Of a stretch of 64,000 nt of DNA, positions 50,935 through 60,676 are shown in pieces. The DNA is from Robiginitomaculum sp. GTDB lineage: Bacteria > Pseudomonadota > Alphaproteobacteria > Caulobacterales > Maricaulaceae. The position numbers were made by a program, and so were the translations under genes. The stretch spans positions 1 through 64,000 of the forward strand of contig JALSHE010000001.1 in assembly GCA_026982415.1 (NCBI GenBank), written 5' to 3'. How positions within the stretch are numbered: position 1 is the first letter of the stretch; each line of letters opens with the position of its first letter. The notes beneath the pieces were generated by a model. The model was not told the origin of the DNA and ran no database searches. It saw nothing but the letters and a program-made list of their open reading frames with translations.

Positions 50935-52071
50935 ATGAACCTCGCCCCAGCATCAACCAGCGACTATCGGCGGCTGGCGGAAAAACGCCTGCCGCGTAAT
51001 TTGTTCGACTATATTGATGGCGGCGCCTACAGTGAAACCACTCTGAAAGCCAATGTTGATGATTTTGAAAAAATTGTTATGAAACAACGGGTTATGCGAG
51101 ATGTTTCGAGCATTAACACCAAAGTCGAACAGTTCGGTGACACATTTGCTTTGCCCTTGGCATTAGCCCCCATAGGGCTGGCGGGCATGATGGCGCGGCG
51201 CGCTGAAGTGCAGGCGGTTCGGGCGGCAGAGAAAGCCGGGATACCGTTTTGTCTCTCGACCGTGTCTATATGCTCACTCGAAGAAGTCGCTGCCGCCGCG
51301 ACCAAACCGTTCTGGTTCCAGCTTTATATGATGCGCGACCGTGGTTATGTGAAAGACCTGTTGGGACGCGCCAAAGCCGCCGGGTGCAAGACGTTAGTGT
51401 TTACGGTTGACTTGGCAGTTGTTGGCGCACGCTACCGCGATGTACGCAACGGCATGGCGGGCGGGCTTTCCCGAGTGGGCAAATTTCGTGCTGCGTTAGA
51501 ATACCCCAAACATCCTGGCTGGCTCTTGGATGTGGCCGTTAAAGGCAAGCCGCACACTTTTGGAAATCTGTCAGCATTGGTGCCAAGTGCAAAGTCTTTA
51601 TCCGATTTCAAGGCGTGGATTGATGCACAATTCGATCCGTCTTGTACGTGGAAAGATATAGAATGGCTCCGGTCTATCTGGGACGGAAATTTGATTATTA
51701 AGGGTATCTTAAATACTGAAGATGCGAAAGCGGCAGTGGCTGCTGGCGCAGACGGCATAGTCGTATCCAATCACGGCGGACGGCAATTGGACGGCGTGTC
51801 TTCGACCATTAAAATGACGCCGCGCATTCGAGATGCCGTCGGCGACAAGACCACCATCATTATGGACGGCGGTGTGCGCAGCGGTCAGGACATTGTCAAA
51901 GCACTGGCCAATGGCGCACATTCGGTCATGATCGGGCGGCCTTGGGTATGGGCGTTGGCGGCGCGGGGCGAAGCTGGACTGGATGCGCTGTTGCGAACTT
52001 TCAAAGCCGAAATGGACGTCAGTATGGCGCTCACCGGTGCGCCTACTTTAGCCGATATTTCGGATGATTGA
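50935..52071 (+). CDS. FMN-dependent alpha-hydroxy acid dehydrogenase (LldD / L-lactate dehydrogenase-like)
   Basis: LPRNLFDYIDGGAYSETTLKAN; LALAPIGLAGMMARRAEVQAVRAAEKAGIPFCLST; VSNHGGRQLDG; start set at ATG 50935. Confidence 0.9.
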   Translation: MNLAPASTSDYRRLAEKRLPRNLFDYIDGGAYSETTLKANVDDFEKIVMKQRVMRDVSSINTKVEQFGDTFALPLALAPIGLAGMMARRAEVQAVRAAEKAGIPFCLSTVSICSLEEVAAAATKPFWFQLYMMRDRGYVKDLLGRAKAAGCKTLVFTVDLAVVGARYRDVRNGMAGGLSRVGKFRAALEYPKHPGWLLDVAVKGKPHTFGNLSALVPSAKSLSDFKAWIDAQFDPSCTWKDIEWLRSIWDGNLIIKGILNTEDAKAAVAAGADGIVVSNHGGRQLDGVSSTIKMTPRIRDAVGDKTTIIMDGGVRSGQDIVKALANGAHSVMIGRPWVWALAARGEAGLDALLRTFKAEMDVSMALTGAPTLADISDD

Positions 52072-52078
52072 AAACGCG

Positions 52079-52771
52079 TTAGGCTTTATTTTGGGCTTTC
52101 CAATTATTGGTTTTGATGATTTTATAGCCAATATAAATCAGAGTTAGTCCGACCAATTCTGTTACATACAATACATTGACATGACCCATGCGGGTGAAAG
52201 TGCCGCCTATGCCGGGAAGTAGACCACCAAAGGCGATGAAGATATTGCCTTTGAAACGGGCTTGATGATCGGCTTTGGCATAGTAGCGGATTGCCGAATA
52301 TATTGCTCCGCCGACCAAGAAGATGAGAGCGTAAATATTAATAGGGATCGAGAACAACCTGACCCATTTCCATTCAAACACCTTGCCCGTTAATTTGCCC
52401 GCAAAATCGTCTGGAATAACGATAGGGGAGAGCATAACGCAAACCCCGGCGCCTATGATAAGCGTGACAAATAATATGGTTGTGATGTTTGCGAATTTGC
52501 GGTTCATCAATAAATAGACCGAACCTTGTGCGAGCGGGAACCCGCCCAAAAGCGCACCGACAATATACCAAGCTTTGGTGTTTATCTGGCTCCAACCAAA
52601 CAAAACATTGATGCTTTCGGTCAAGGTTCCTAGGCCAAAAGCGACGACGCCGAGCGTCCACCATAGCAAATAAGTTGTCTTTGTGCGACGGTAATGGGCG
52701 AAGATTTCACGGAAGAAAAATGCGGAGAAAATCGTTGTGATAATCGGGATATATTCAATATAATGGGTCAT
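52079..52771 (-). CDS. Integral membrane protein, about 7 TM, unknown function
   Basis: Long hydrophobic segments throughout the translation. Confidence 0.65.
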   Translation of the reverse strand: MTHYIEYIPIITTIFSAFFFREIFAHYRRTKTTYLLWWTLGVVAFGLGTLTESINVLFGWSQINTKAWYIVGALLGGFPLAQGSVYLLMNRKFANITTILFVTLIIGAGVCVMLSPIVIPDDFAGKLTGKVFEWKWVRLFSIPINIYALIFLVGGAIYSAIRYYAKADHQARFKGNIFIAFGGLLPGIGGTFTRMGHVNVLYVTELVGLTLIYIGYKIIKTNNWKAQNKA

Positions 52772-52919
52772 TGCGCTGGCTCTTTGTTGTTAGAATTCGT
52801 TGGTTTTAGAATTGATATAATTCTAAACACCGAACGCCTCTTACAGCATTGGCCTGCACGCACAATCATTAAATGATATAAAAACTATGTCATTTCGTCG
52901 CAGTCTCTTTGTTCCTTTC

Positions 52920-54578
52920 TTAACGCTCAAATTTCATGAATTTTAGCTTCCGAGGAATATCGGCATCATCACCCAAGCGGCGTTTTTTGTCTTCTATGTA
53001 ATCAGAGAAACCGCCTTCGAACCATTCCACATGGCTATTGCCTTCATAGGCGAGGATGTGGGTACAGATACGGTCGAGGAAAAATCTATCATGAGAGATG
53101 ATAACCGCGCAGCCTGCGAAATGCTCTAGGGCATCTTCGAGGGCGGACAGGGTTTCCATATCCAGATCATTGGTCGGCTCATCGAGCAAAAGCAAGTTAG
53201 ACGGCTTGGTCAGCATTTTAGCCAAATGGACGCGGTTCCGTTCCCCGCCCGATAGCTTGCCGACGTTTTTTTGCTGATCCGTGCCTTTGAAATTGAACGT
53301 GCCAACATAAGCGCGGCTGTTCATTTCGCGCTGGCCAAGGTCGAGGACTTCACTGCCGCCCGTAATTTCTTCCCAGACATTGTTTTTAGGGTCAAGCGCA
53401 TCGCGGCTTTGGTCAACATAACCAAGCACCACGGTTTCGCCGACTTTGAACGTACCGGCGTCCGGGTCTTCTGCGCCTGTGATCATTTTGAACAGAGTGG
53501 TTTTACCGGCACCATTGGGGCCAATTATACCGACAATTCCGCCGGGCGGTAGGCGGAAAGAAAGGTCTTTAATCAAGAGCTTATCGCCAAAACCTTTACT
53601 AACATTATCAGCTTCGACCACAACATTACCGAGCCTTGGCCCCAGCGGAATACGCATTTCTGCGGTTGTCACCTTTTCAGCCTCGGCGCTGTCACGCAAT
53701 TTTTCAAAAGCCGATATACGGGCTTTGGATTTGGCTTGGCGGGCTTTGGGGTTCGAACGTATCCAGTCCAGTTCGCGCTTTAGGGCGCGTTCTTTGGCAT
53801 CACCCTCGCGGCCCTCTTGCTGCATACGCTTGTGCTTGGCGGCTGCCCAAGAGGAGTAATTGCCTTCGTGGGGCAGGCCGCGTCCCCGGTCGATTTCCAA
53901 TGTCCATGAGGTGATGTTATCGAGGAAATACCTATCATGGGTGATGAGAATAATCGCGCCTTTATAATTCTTTAGGTAATTCTCAAGCCAGGCCACGGTC
54001 TCCGCGTCCAAATGGTTGGTCGGCTCGTCCATCAAAAGCATGTCCGGCTTGGACAAGAGCAGTTGGCAAATGGCGACCCGCCGCGCTTCACCGCCTGAAA
54101 GGTTTTTAACATCCCAATCTTTTGGTGGACAGCCAAGTGCCTGCATGGCCATTTCAATTTTGCTATCAATGTCCCACGCGTCATTATTGTCCACATGTTC
54201 TTGGAGCGCGGTCATTTCTTCCATCAATTCGTCGGTATATTCTTCGGCCATTTTCATGGCGACGGCGTTATATTTGTCAAAGATGATTTTGTCTTCACAG
54301 CCAAGAATGACATTACCCCAAACGTCTTTGCTCTCGTCGAGGCGTGGTTCTTGGGGCAGATAGCCGATTTTAGTGCCCTCTGCCGCCCAATGTTCGCCGG
54401 TGACATCTTGGTCGACACCCGCCATGATTTTCAGCAAAGTAGATTTACCAGAGCCATTAATGCCGACCATGCCGATTTTAGCATCTGGATAGAAAGACAA
54501 ATGGATATTGTCGAGAACGGTTTTATTGCCAAATTTTTTGGACAAACCCTGCATGTGATAAATATATTGACGTGCCAC
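52920..54578 (-). CDS. ettA: ABC-F ATPase, EttA-like
   Basis: Two ABC domains; MARQYIYHMQGLSKKFGNKTVLDNIHLSFYPDAKIGMVGINGSGKSTLLKIMAG; NLSGGEARRVAICQLLLSKPDMLLMDEPTNHLDAE. Confidence 0.93.
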   Translation of the reverse strand: MARQYIYHMQGLSKKFGNKTVLDNIHLSFYPDAKIGMVGINGSGKSTLLKIMAGVDQDVTGEHWAAEGTKIGYLPQEPRLDESKDVWGNVILGCEDKIIFDKYNAVAMKMAEEYTDELMEEMTALQEHVDNNDAWDIDSKIEMAMQALGCPPKDWDVKNLSGGEARRVAICQLLLSKPDMLLMDEPTNHLDAETVAWLENYLKNYKGAIILITHDRYFLDNITSWTLEIDRGRGLPHEGNYSSWAAAKHKRMQQEGREGDAKERALKRELDWIRSNPKARQAKSKARISAFEKLRDSAEAEKVTTAEMRIPLGPRLGNVVVEADNVSKGFGDKLLIKDLSFRLPPGGIVGIIGPNGAGKTTLFKMITGAEDPDAGTFKVGETVVLGYVDQSRDALDPKNNVWEEITGGSEVLDLGQREMNSRAYVGTFNFKGTDQQKNVGKLSGGERNRVHLAKMLTKPSNLLLLDEPTNDLDMETLSALEDALEHFAGCAVIISHDRFFLDRICTHILAYEGNSHVEWFEGGFSDYIEDKKRRLGDDADIPRKLKFMKFER

Positions 54579-54693
54579 GGAAGGCTCCTATGTGGTAAAT
54601 TGAAATTTGCGCCTATATGGCGCGGGATGGTTTTGTTTGCAAGTAGGTTTGCGACTTCATATTATTCTAGCATAGATGAGCATGGACAAGTTA

Positions 54694-55365
54694 TTACGGT
54701 TTTAATGTGACGGCTGTTGGCTCTGTGTGTGCCATCAAAATCATGGCGGCGGTTGCAAACAGGAGTAGCCCCATAATTATGTTGAGCACGACGGCTGAAC
54801 GTCCGTGTGACATCAGGCGGTTGAGGGCGCTGCCAGCGACAGCCCATGTTGAAGCTGAGGTTACCCCCATCATTAAAAACGTACCGCATATGAGCAAAGT
54901 TCTGAGCTTGAAATCATCGGAAATGCCTACATATGCGCCTGCTGCTGCCAAGGCCATGATTAAACCTTTCGGGTTAACCCACTGAAAGAGAACGGCTTCG
55001 TAGAACCGAAACGGTCGCGACCTTTGTTTTTGCTCTGGTTTATCGTTTGTCGAGGACGTGGTTTTTTGCTTATGCGCCAAAGCCGCTTTGAAAAACTTCA
55101 CCCCCAGCCAAGCTAGCCAGGCCGCGCCTGCGACTTTCACAAAGGTAAGTAGCCACGGAAATGTCTCGATCACGACGCCCATGCCTAACAGTGCGGCCAA
55201 CATGACCAAGTTAAAACCAAACGCGACCCCCATAATGTGAGGTGTGGTTTTTCGAAAGCCAAACAAGGCTCCCGATGACATCAACATAAAATTATTAGGC
55301 CCCGGTGTAAACGCAGACGTAAAGGCAAATGCCACAAAGGCGGCAAACAGTGTCCAGTCAATCAT
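54694..55365 (-). CDS. LysE/RhtB-family exporter
   Basis: FTSAFTPGPNNFMLMSSGALFGFRKTTPHIMGVAFGF; multi-TM. Confidence 0.88.
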   Translation of the reverse strand: MIDWTLFAAFVAFAFTSAFTPGPNNFMLMSSGALFGFRKTTPHIMGVAFGFNLVMLAALLGMGVVIETFPWLLTFVKVAGAAWLAWLGVKFFKAALAHKQKTTSSTNDKPEQKQRSRPFRFYEAVLFQWVNPKGLIMALAAAGAYVGISDDFKLRTLLICGTFLMMGVTSASTWAVAGSALNRLMSHGRSAVVLNIIMGLLLFATAAMILMAHTEPTAVTLKP

Positions 55366-55385
55366 ATTTTGTAGGAGGGCATGTG

Positions 55386-55799
55386 TTATTGTTTTCCGAT
55401 CACTTTGAACGGTGGGCGTTCATAACCCCACAATAATGCGGCGGATTTTATCAAATCTGATTCGTCCACATGATATTCTTTATCAGATATAGAAATCGCC
55501 AGCATTGCATCATACATAGCTTCGATCACCATATCATCGTCTTTGAATTGGTTGAGCATAGTCAGAACATATGTGTTCTTACGCGCACTTTTCATGCGTT
55601 TGAGTAAAGTGGCTTCATTGTCATGGAACCAGTCAATTATTTCCCCGGAATTCATCCCATGCTCGTGTTCCAAAAGGTCTAGCAAGCCTTCGGCTTGCAC
55701 GACGAATTCCGAAAGCTCGGGATCACGGACGACATTGTCAATAATCACCGTTAATGCTAGGGGCGTCAAAATATTATCTATACTATATTGGTTTGGCAT
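55386..55799 (-). CDS. Small acidic protein, possibly TerB-like
   Basis: Helical acidic protein with MLAISISDKEYHVDESDLIKSAALLWG; weak TerB-like resemblance only. Confidence 0.5.
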   Translation of the reverse strand: MPNQYSIDNILTPLALTVIIDNVVRDPELSEFVVQAEGLLDLLEHEHGMNSGEIIDWFHDNEATLLKRMKSARKNTYVLTMLNQFKDDDMVIEAMYDAMLAISISDKEYHVDESDLIKSAALLWGYERPPFKVIGKQ

Positions 55800-55938
55800 A
55801 ACATATTCTCGAAAAGGCCTGTTCTCTCAATTGCCAAACTCGTATTCGTTTAAGTATGGGCGTTAGTTGATTATAAATTGCTCAAGTACCGAAAATCAAG
55901 CTATAGCTTGCCTAACGACATAAAAATATGGAGAAAAA

Positions 55939-56325
55939 ATGATCGGCTATCAAATGGTGGGAACCAATAAATTCGACGAATCTGCTACGTTTTATGACGC
56001 ATTGCTCGGCGAAATGGGGGCAAAACGGATGATGGAAGACGAAGGCAGGTTTATTGCCTGGGCCGTGAAGCCTGGACAACCAGCATTCTCCATCTGCCGC
56101 CCTCATGACGGAAAAGATGCTACGGTCGGCAATGGCGGCATGACGGCATTTATAGTGGATACACCAGAAGCGGTTGATAAATTATATGCCAAAGCTATTG
56201 AGCTGGGCGCGACTTGCGAAGGTCCGGCTGGCGCGCGCGGCGACGGTAGTTTCTATGCCGGATATTTCCGCGATCCGGACGGTAATAAATGCAATTTCTT
56301 CTGGATGGGTGCGCCGTCTAGCTAA
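55939..56325 (+). CDS. VOC/glyoxalase-family protein
   Basis: ESATFYDALLGEMGAKRMMEDEGRFIAWAV ... GYFRDPDGNKCNFFWMG. Confidence 0.88.
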   Translation: MIGYQMVGTNKFDESATFYDALLGEMGAKRMMEDEGRFIAWAVKPGQPAFSICRPHDGKDATVGNGGMTAFIVDTPEAVDKLYAKAIELGATCEGPAGARGDGSFYAGYFRDPDGNKCNFFWMGAPSS

Positions 56326-56421
56326 GAATTGTGCACTGCAATTAATCTGTATTGTGGTTTTTACTTTTGTGTGGTTTGGTGTATGCTAAAAGCATCATAA
56401 ACCGCACAAAGGGCTGATCTC

Positions 56422-56952
56422 ATGAAAAAACTACTTTTATCTGTGGTGAGTGCCACGCTTTTTACTGCCAGTTTGTCGGGCTGCGCAACTGGCCCAACGG
56501 CATATGGCCCTGCTCAAGGTAGCGGTCTTGGTTTTGCTAGCCAGAAAATTGAAAGCGACCGTTTTCATGTTAACTTTACGGGGCGCAATGCTGACGAAGC
56601 CCGCAATTTGGCGCTTCTGCGCTCTGCCGAACTCACCAAAGGCGAGGGCTTTAGCCATTTTCGGGTTATAGGTAGCGGCACCAATTCCCAAGACCGGGGG
56701 CGTTCCGGCATTTCTTCGTCTATCGGTATTGGCATCGGTAGCGGCGGGGGGCGTTACGGGCGTTATGGGGGCAGTCGTACCAATGTTGGCATTGGCATCG
56801 GGGTTAATGATATTGTTCGTGCCATGCAAGGTAACCGGGTTTCTGCCAGTATGGAGATCATTCTCTTGAACGCCACAGACGGCCTCGGTGACAATGTCTA
56901 TGAAGCTGATAGCATTATCAAATCTATACAGCCCAAGGCTTTTACAAATTAA
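56422..56952 (+). CDS. Lipoprotein resembling the CC0125/CC1285 family
   Basis: Lipobox SLSGCATGPTAYGPA; GFASQKIESDRFHVNFTGRNADEARNLALLRSAELTKGEGFSHFRV. Confidence 0.72.
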   Translation: MKKLLLSVVSATLFTASLSGCATGPTAYGPAQGSGLGFASQKIESDRFHVNFTGRNADEARNLALLRSAELTKGEGFSHFRVIGSGTNSQDRGRSGISSSIGIGIGSGGGRYGRYGGSRTNVGIGIGVNDIVRAMQGNRVSASMEIILLNATDGLGDNVYEADSIIKSIQPKAFTN

Positions 56953-56968
56953 TGAGTCTACGCCCTAA

Positions 56969-57481
56969 TTAACTGCTCACAGCCTGACAAGGCATGGCCA
57001 CAACGGCAGATTTTGCTGCTGGATGATCTAGGGTTTGAACCGAGAAATTTGGTGTGAGGCTAGGGTCGTATTTTATATGCACCATGACGGCTTGGCCGAT
57101 GACTTCGCCCCGGTTGGCGGCGGTTCTGCGGGTTGCCGTGTAAAGAGCCGTTGGGGCGGCGGCAGCTGAGAGAACGCAGTCCTCGATTTGCCCTGGGTCT
57201 TGCGCATTACCGCCAAAAGCTTTGCCGTTGATGGTGCCGCTAACAGTTAACATAAGAGACATTTCGCCGACGGCACCTTCCGACAGTATTGTAAATGGTG
57301 CATTGGAGGCAACCATAATCCCGGTCAGGCCGGGGGCGATAGGAGTGACCGCATGAGCGGCGCGCGGGGCGGCGGTGAACATCACCCGGTCAACGATTTG
57401 CGCTGCGGCTGGCAGGCCAATAAGCAAAACGACGGCTTCGAGTGCTACCCATCCCAGAAAGATTTTCTTTTTAATACCCAT
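56969..57481 (-). CDS. Putative membrane-anchored/secreted protein, unknown
   Basis: N-terminal hydrophobic segment [27 protein letters not shown]; no recognised domain. Confidence 0.5.
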   Translation of the reverse strand: MGIKKKIFLGWVALEAVVLLIGLPAAAQIVDRVMFTAAPRAAHAVTPIAPGLTGIMVASNAPFTILSEGAVGEMSLMLTVSGTINGKAFGGNAQDPGQIEDCVLSAAAAPTALYTATRRTAANRGEVIGQAVMVHIKYDPSLTPNFSVQTLDHPAAKSAVVAMPCQAVSS

Positions 57482-57620
57482 AATTGCCTCTGTTTCCTGC
57501 TTATCTGATTCGCTCTTGTGTGCGGAGCGTTATTCTTCTCACTCTTCTCTATTCAAGTTTGATGCCAAGAAGTGGGATAAGGCTCTGGTCAGGGGTGAAA
57601 AGACGCGATATAGGGCGGGC

Positions 57621-58319
57621 ATGAGCGGTGATAAGAAAGCGTTGATATTATTTTCAGGCGGACAAGATTCGGCTACTGTCCTCGCATGGGCGCTAGATAA
57701 GTTTGACCATGTAGAGACGCTGGGTTTTGATTACGAACAACGCCATATGGTCGAGATGCAGTGCCGGGGTGATGTGCTGGCGCAAATACGAGCCACTTTC
57801 CCGCACTGGGCGCACAAGCTTGGCAAAGACCGGGTTTTGGATTTGTCGGTACTCGGTGAAATAAGCAATACGTCTTTGACCCGTGATATTGAAATTACGG
57901 AAACAGGCGACGGGCCGCCCAATACTTTCGTACCAGGGCGCAATATTATTTTCCTAAATTTTGCAGCCGCGCTGGGATATAAACGCGGTGTGCAGAATTT
58001 GGTGGCGGGTATGTGCGAAGCGGATTTCTCTGGCTACCCCGATTGCCGTAAGGATACTTTGGATGCGACGATTAAGGCGCTTTCGCTGGGCATGGACACG
58101 GAGTTTAAATTACACACGCCGTTGATGTTCCTCTCCAAAGCCGACGCTTGGCAATTAGCCGAACGGTTGGGGGGGGGGGCTTTGGTCGCACTGATCAATC
58201 AATATTCCCACACATGTTATATGGGCGAGCGGGGCGAACGGCACGCTTGGGGCTATGGCTGCGGCGAATGCCCGGCTTGTGTTTTACGCGCAAATGGCTG
58301 GGCGGCATATAAATCGTGA
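57621..58319 (+). CDS. queC: 7-cyano-7-deazaguanine synthase QueC
   Basis: [68 protein letters not shown]. Confidence 0.95.
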   Translation: MSGDKKALILFSGGQDSATVLAWALDKFDHVETLGFDYEQRHMVEMQCRGDVLAQIRATFPHWAHKLGKDRVLDLSVLGEISNTSLTRDIEITETGDGPPNTFVPGRNIIFLNFAAALGYKRGVQNLVAGMCEADFSGYPDCRKDTLDATIKALSLGMDTEFKLHTPLMFLSKADAWQLAERLGGGALVALINQYSHTCYMGERGERHAWGYGCGECPACVLRANGWAAYKS

Positions 58320-58963
58320 CCTATTCCGTCAAAGAAATGTTTTTATCTATACAGGGCGAGGGTGCCCATACGGGTCGCCCAAGCGTATTTTTGCGCTTCT
58401 CCGGATGTAATCTTTGGTCAGGCCGCGAGCAAGACAGGGCGGCTGCCGTGTGCAAATTTTGCGATACGGAATTTGTTGGCTTTGACGGTCTTGGTGGTGG
58501 TCAGTTTAAAACTGCCCAAGCATTGGCCGAGGAAGTTTGGTCTTATTGGCCGAAACAAGAGGGGGAAGCGTGGGTTATCTGTACGGGCGGAGAACCTTTA
58601 TTGCAGTTGGACACCGCGTTGATCGCCGCCCTGCACAAAGTCGGGTTTAAAATTGGTGTGGAAACCAACGGCACGATAGCGGCTCCCGCAGGCATTGATT
58701 GGTTATGCGTTAGCCCAAAGGCGGATGCCAAGCTTGCCCAAATATCCGGCGACGAATTAAAACTGGTGTATCCGCAAGCGGAAAACAGACCGGAAGATTT
58801 TACAAACCTTAATTTTAATGTGTTCTCTTTACAGCCGATGGAAGATCAGTCGGGTAATATTGAAATAAGCGACGCAAACAAATACGCCGCTTTTGAATAT
58901 TGTATAGCACACCCAAAATGGCGGCTCAGCTTACAAACCCATAAATATTTGGGTGTGCGTTAA
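58316..58963 (+). CDS. queE: 7-carboxy-7-deazaguanine synthase QueE
   Basis: [57 protein letters not shown] overlap with queC. Confidence 0.94.
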   Translation: MTYSVKEMFLSIQGEGAHTGRPSVFLRFSGCNLWSGREQDRAAAVCKFCDTEFVGFDGLGGGQFKTAQALAEEVWSYWPKQEGEAWVICTGGEPLLQLDTALIAALHKVGFKIGVETNGTIAAPAGIDWLCVSPKADAKLAQISGDELKLVYPQAENRPEDFTNLNFNVFSLQPMEDQSGNIEISDANKYAAFEYCIAHPKWRLSLQTHKYLGVR

Positions 58964-58965
58964 TT

Positions 58966-59580
58966 CTACCGCAATGATTTTGCGGTTTTGCGGGCAAAAC
59001 GGTCTATGGCGCGGTGGGCGTCTGACCAAGTGCCACCGAATTGTGCATCACGAATGTCGGTTTCGTACCAGCCATAACTAACCTCTCCTTGCTCGCCGGA
59101 CGGGCTGACAAGTGTGCCTTCAAATTTAGCTCCGCCGACGCCAAAACTGCGCATGGATAGCGATGCGCTTCTCGACATTTGGTTAAAGGTCGGGCGGTTA
59201 GGCCTTGCGTCGGTAATGACCAAATTTAGAACAGTGGCGGCATCGTCGCTCACGGTAATGCCGCCTTTTGCGAGCCGGGTTTCCATACGGGATTTAAGGC
59301 GCTTGGTCAATTTGTCTAAATCTTTTTGCCCAAAATAGCCATTATTGGCGAAACCGTTATTTAGGGAACGGCTGTTATGACGGTCACGGATTTTGGTTGA
59401 GAGATTGTCGGCACGAAACGCCAAATCTTCTCCGAGGGTAACATTAATACGCACTGATGTTGCTGGCATTTGCAAGGTAGATTCGAATTGATTACTCCGC
59501 GCCATTGCCGGGCTTGTTATGGCCAAAGTGCCCGTGGTGACGGCCAAGGCGAGTAGGGTGGATGTTGCAAGTTTTTTCAT
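58966..59580 (-). CDS. Secreted protein, unknown function
   Basis: Signal peptide MKKLATSTLLALAVTTGTLAITSPAMA; no confident family. Confidence 0.6.
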   Translation of the reverse strand: MKKLATSTLLALAVTTGTLAITSPAMARSNQFESTLQMPATSVRINVTLGEDLAFRADNLSTKIRDRHNSRSLNNGFANNGYFGQKDLDKLTKRLKSRMETRLAKGGITVSDDAATVLNLVITDARPNRPTFNQMSRSASLSMRSFGVGGAKFEGTLVSPSGEQGEVSYGWYETDIRDAQFGGTWSDAHRAIDRFARKTAKSLR

Positions 59581-59688
59581 TTTTTTCTCCGAAAAAGATG
59601 CCCTCTTCGCGACAGTGTAACATAATTATACACTGGGCGCAATCCCAAGCAGGTTAGCGCTCGGTTACAAATTGGTCAGAAACGATAG

Positions 59689-60144
59689 CTAACCTCTGAA
59701 CACATCTACCATTATGCCAACAACATTAGCAGCACCTTTGGCCCGGTTAATATAGCCGTCGACTTCGGAGCGTTGCAGGGTGCGGCTGACCGACACGACT
59801 TTACCTGATAGATCAACCACCTGCGTTGTGACGGTCAGGACTTTAGCCGTGGTATCTAAAGCCGCATTGGTGACTTTGATCGGAACCTTGGCAACATTAT
59901 AGGCACCTTTACCCGTATAATAGACACCTTTACCTGCAAACATACCTGTATGGTAAACCACTGTGCCAGCACCCTTACCTGTATAATAAACCCCCTTAGC
60001 GGCCAATTCTCCGGTCTTATAGACGGCTTTGAAGGGGAGTGCGGCCACTTTACCCGTGGTTTTGGCAACGACACAGCCGCCAAGGCTAATGGACAACAAG
60101 CTGGCGGCACAGACAGCAGAGATAATAGAATTTCGCATAGGCAT
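59689..60144 (-). CDS. Putative lipoprotein with degenerate YYTGKGA repeats
   Basis: MPMRNSIISAVCAASLLSISLGGC lipobox; GVYYTGKGAGTVVYHTGMFAGKGVYYTGKGAYNV; start shifted from the track's 60162 to the MPMRNS methionine. Confidence 0.65.
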   Translation of the reverse strand: MPMRNSIISAVCAASLLSISLGGCVVAKTTGKVAALPFKAVYKTGELAAKGVYYTGKGAGTVVYHTGMFAGKGVYYTGKGAYNVAKVPIKVTNAALDTTAKVLTVTTQVVDLSGKVVSVSRTLQRSEVDGYINRAKGAANVVGIMVDVFRG

Positions 60145-60384
60145 ATGGCTTCCCTTAAACAATGGGGGGATTGATAAAACAGACAGACTTATAAACCTTT
60201 AACCACGGGCAAATAGCAAGTGGTTTTTGCAGTTTTTGGTTAATCAAGGCGGTTTAACCTCGGTCGGTGGGGTTGATGGCCGGGTGTTTTCCGTCGCCTT
60301 TTGCTGGTTTTTGGACGGCGGATATTGTGTTATCTTCCTTATATTTCCTGCTTGTTCAGATGGTTTTTCTTCGTCTTCAGGCAT

Positions 60385-60526
60385 GCCCGTTCTTGCACGC
60401 GGAGAGGGAAGCAATTATCGGCACAATAATTCCCTGAGATAATCATCCGGACAACTTATCAAACTGTTACACCTCACATCCGGCATTTGCGGAAACTTGC
60501 TTCCCTCTCCGCGTGCAAGAACGGGC
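60385..60526. repeat. Perfect 30-bp inverted repeat with 82-nt loop
   Basis: gcccgttcttgcacgcggagagggaagcaa (60385-60414) and its exact reverse complement (60497-60526). Confidence 0.9.
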
Positions 60527-60676
60527 ACCTCCCCCACAAGTGGGGTGAGGATGAAGATGCAATAGCCTTGAATGTCCACAGACCCTAGGGAGGGGCAAGT
60601 CTTAAAATCCTAAACCCTCGCCATGCGTTAAGAAGAAAATTATTGTCGGTGTGGTTATTCCGGTTACAGTGGGCAA

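Noticed and set aside
60227-60442. 71-aa ORF upstream of the FAD oxidoreductase
   Set aside because: It runs into one arm of the perfect inverted repeat and has no RBS or protein-like features; treated as non-coding.
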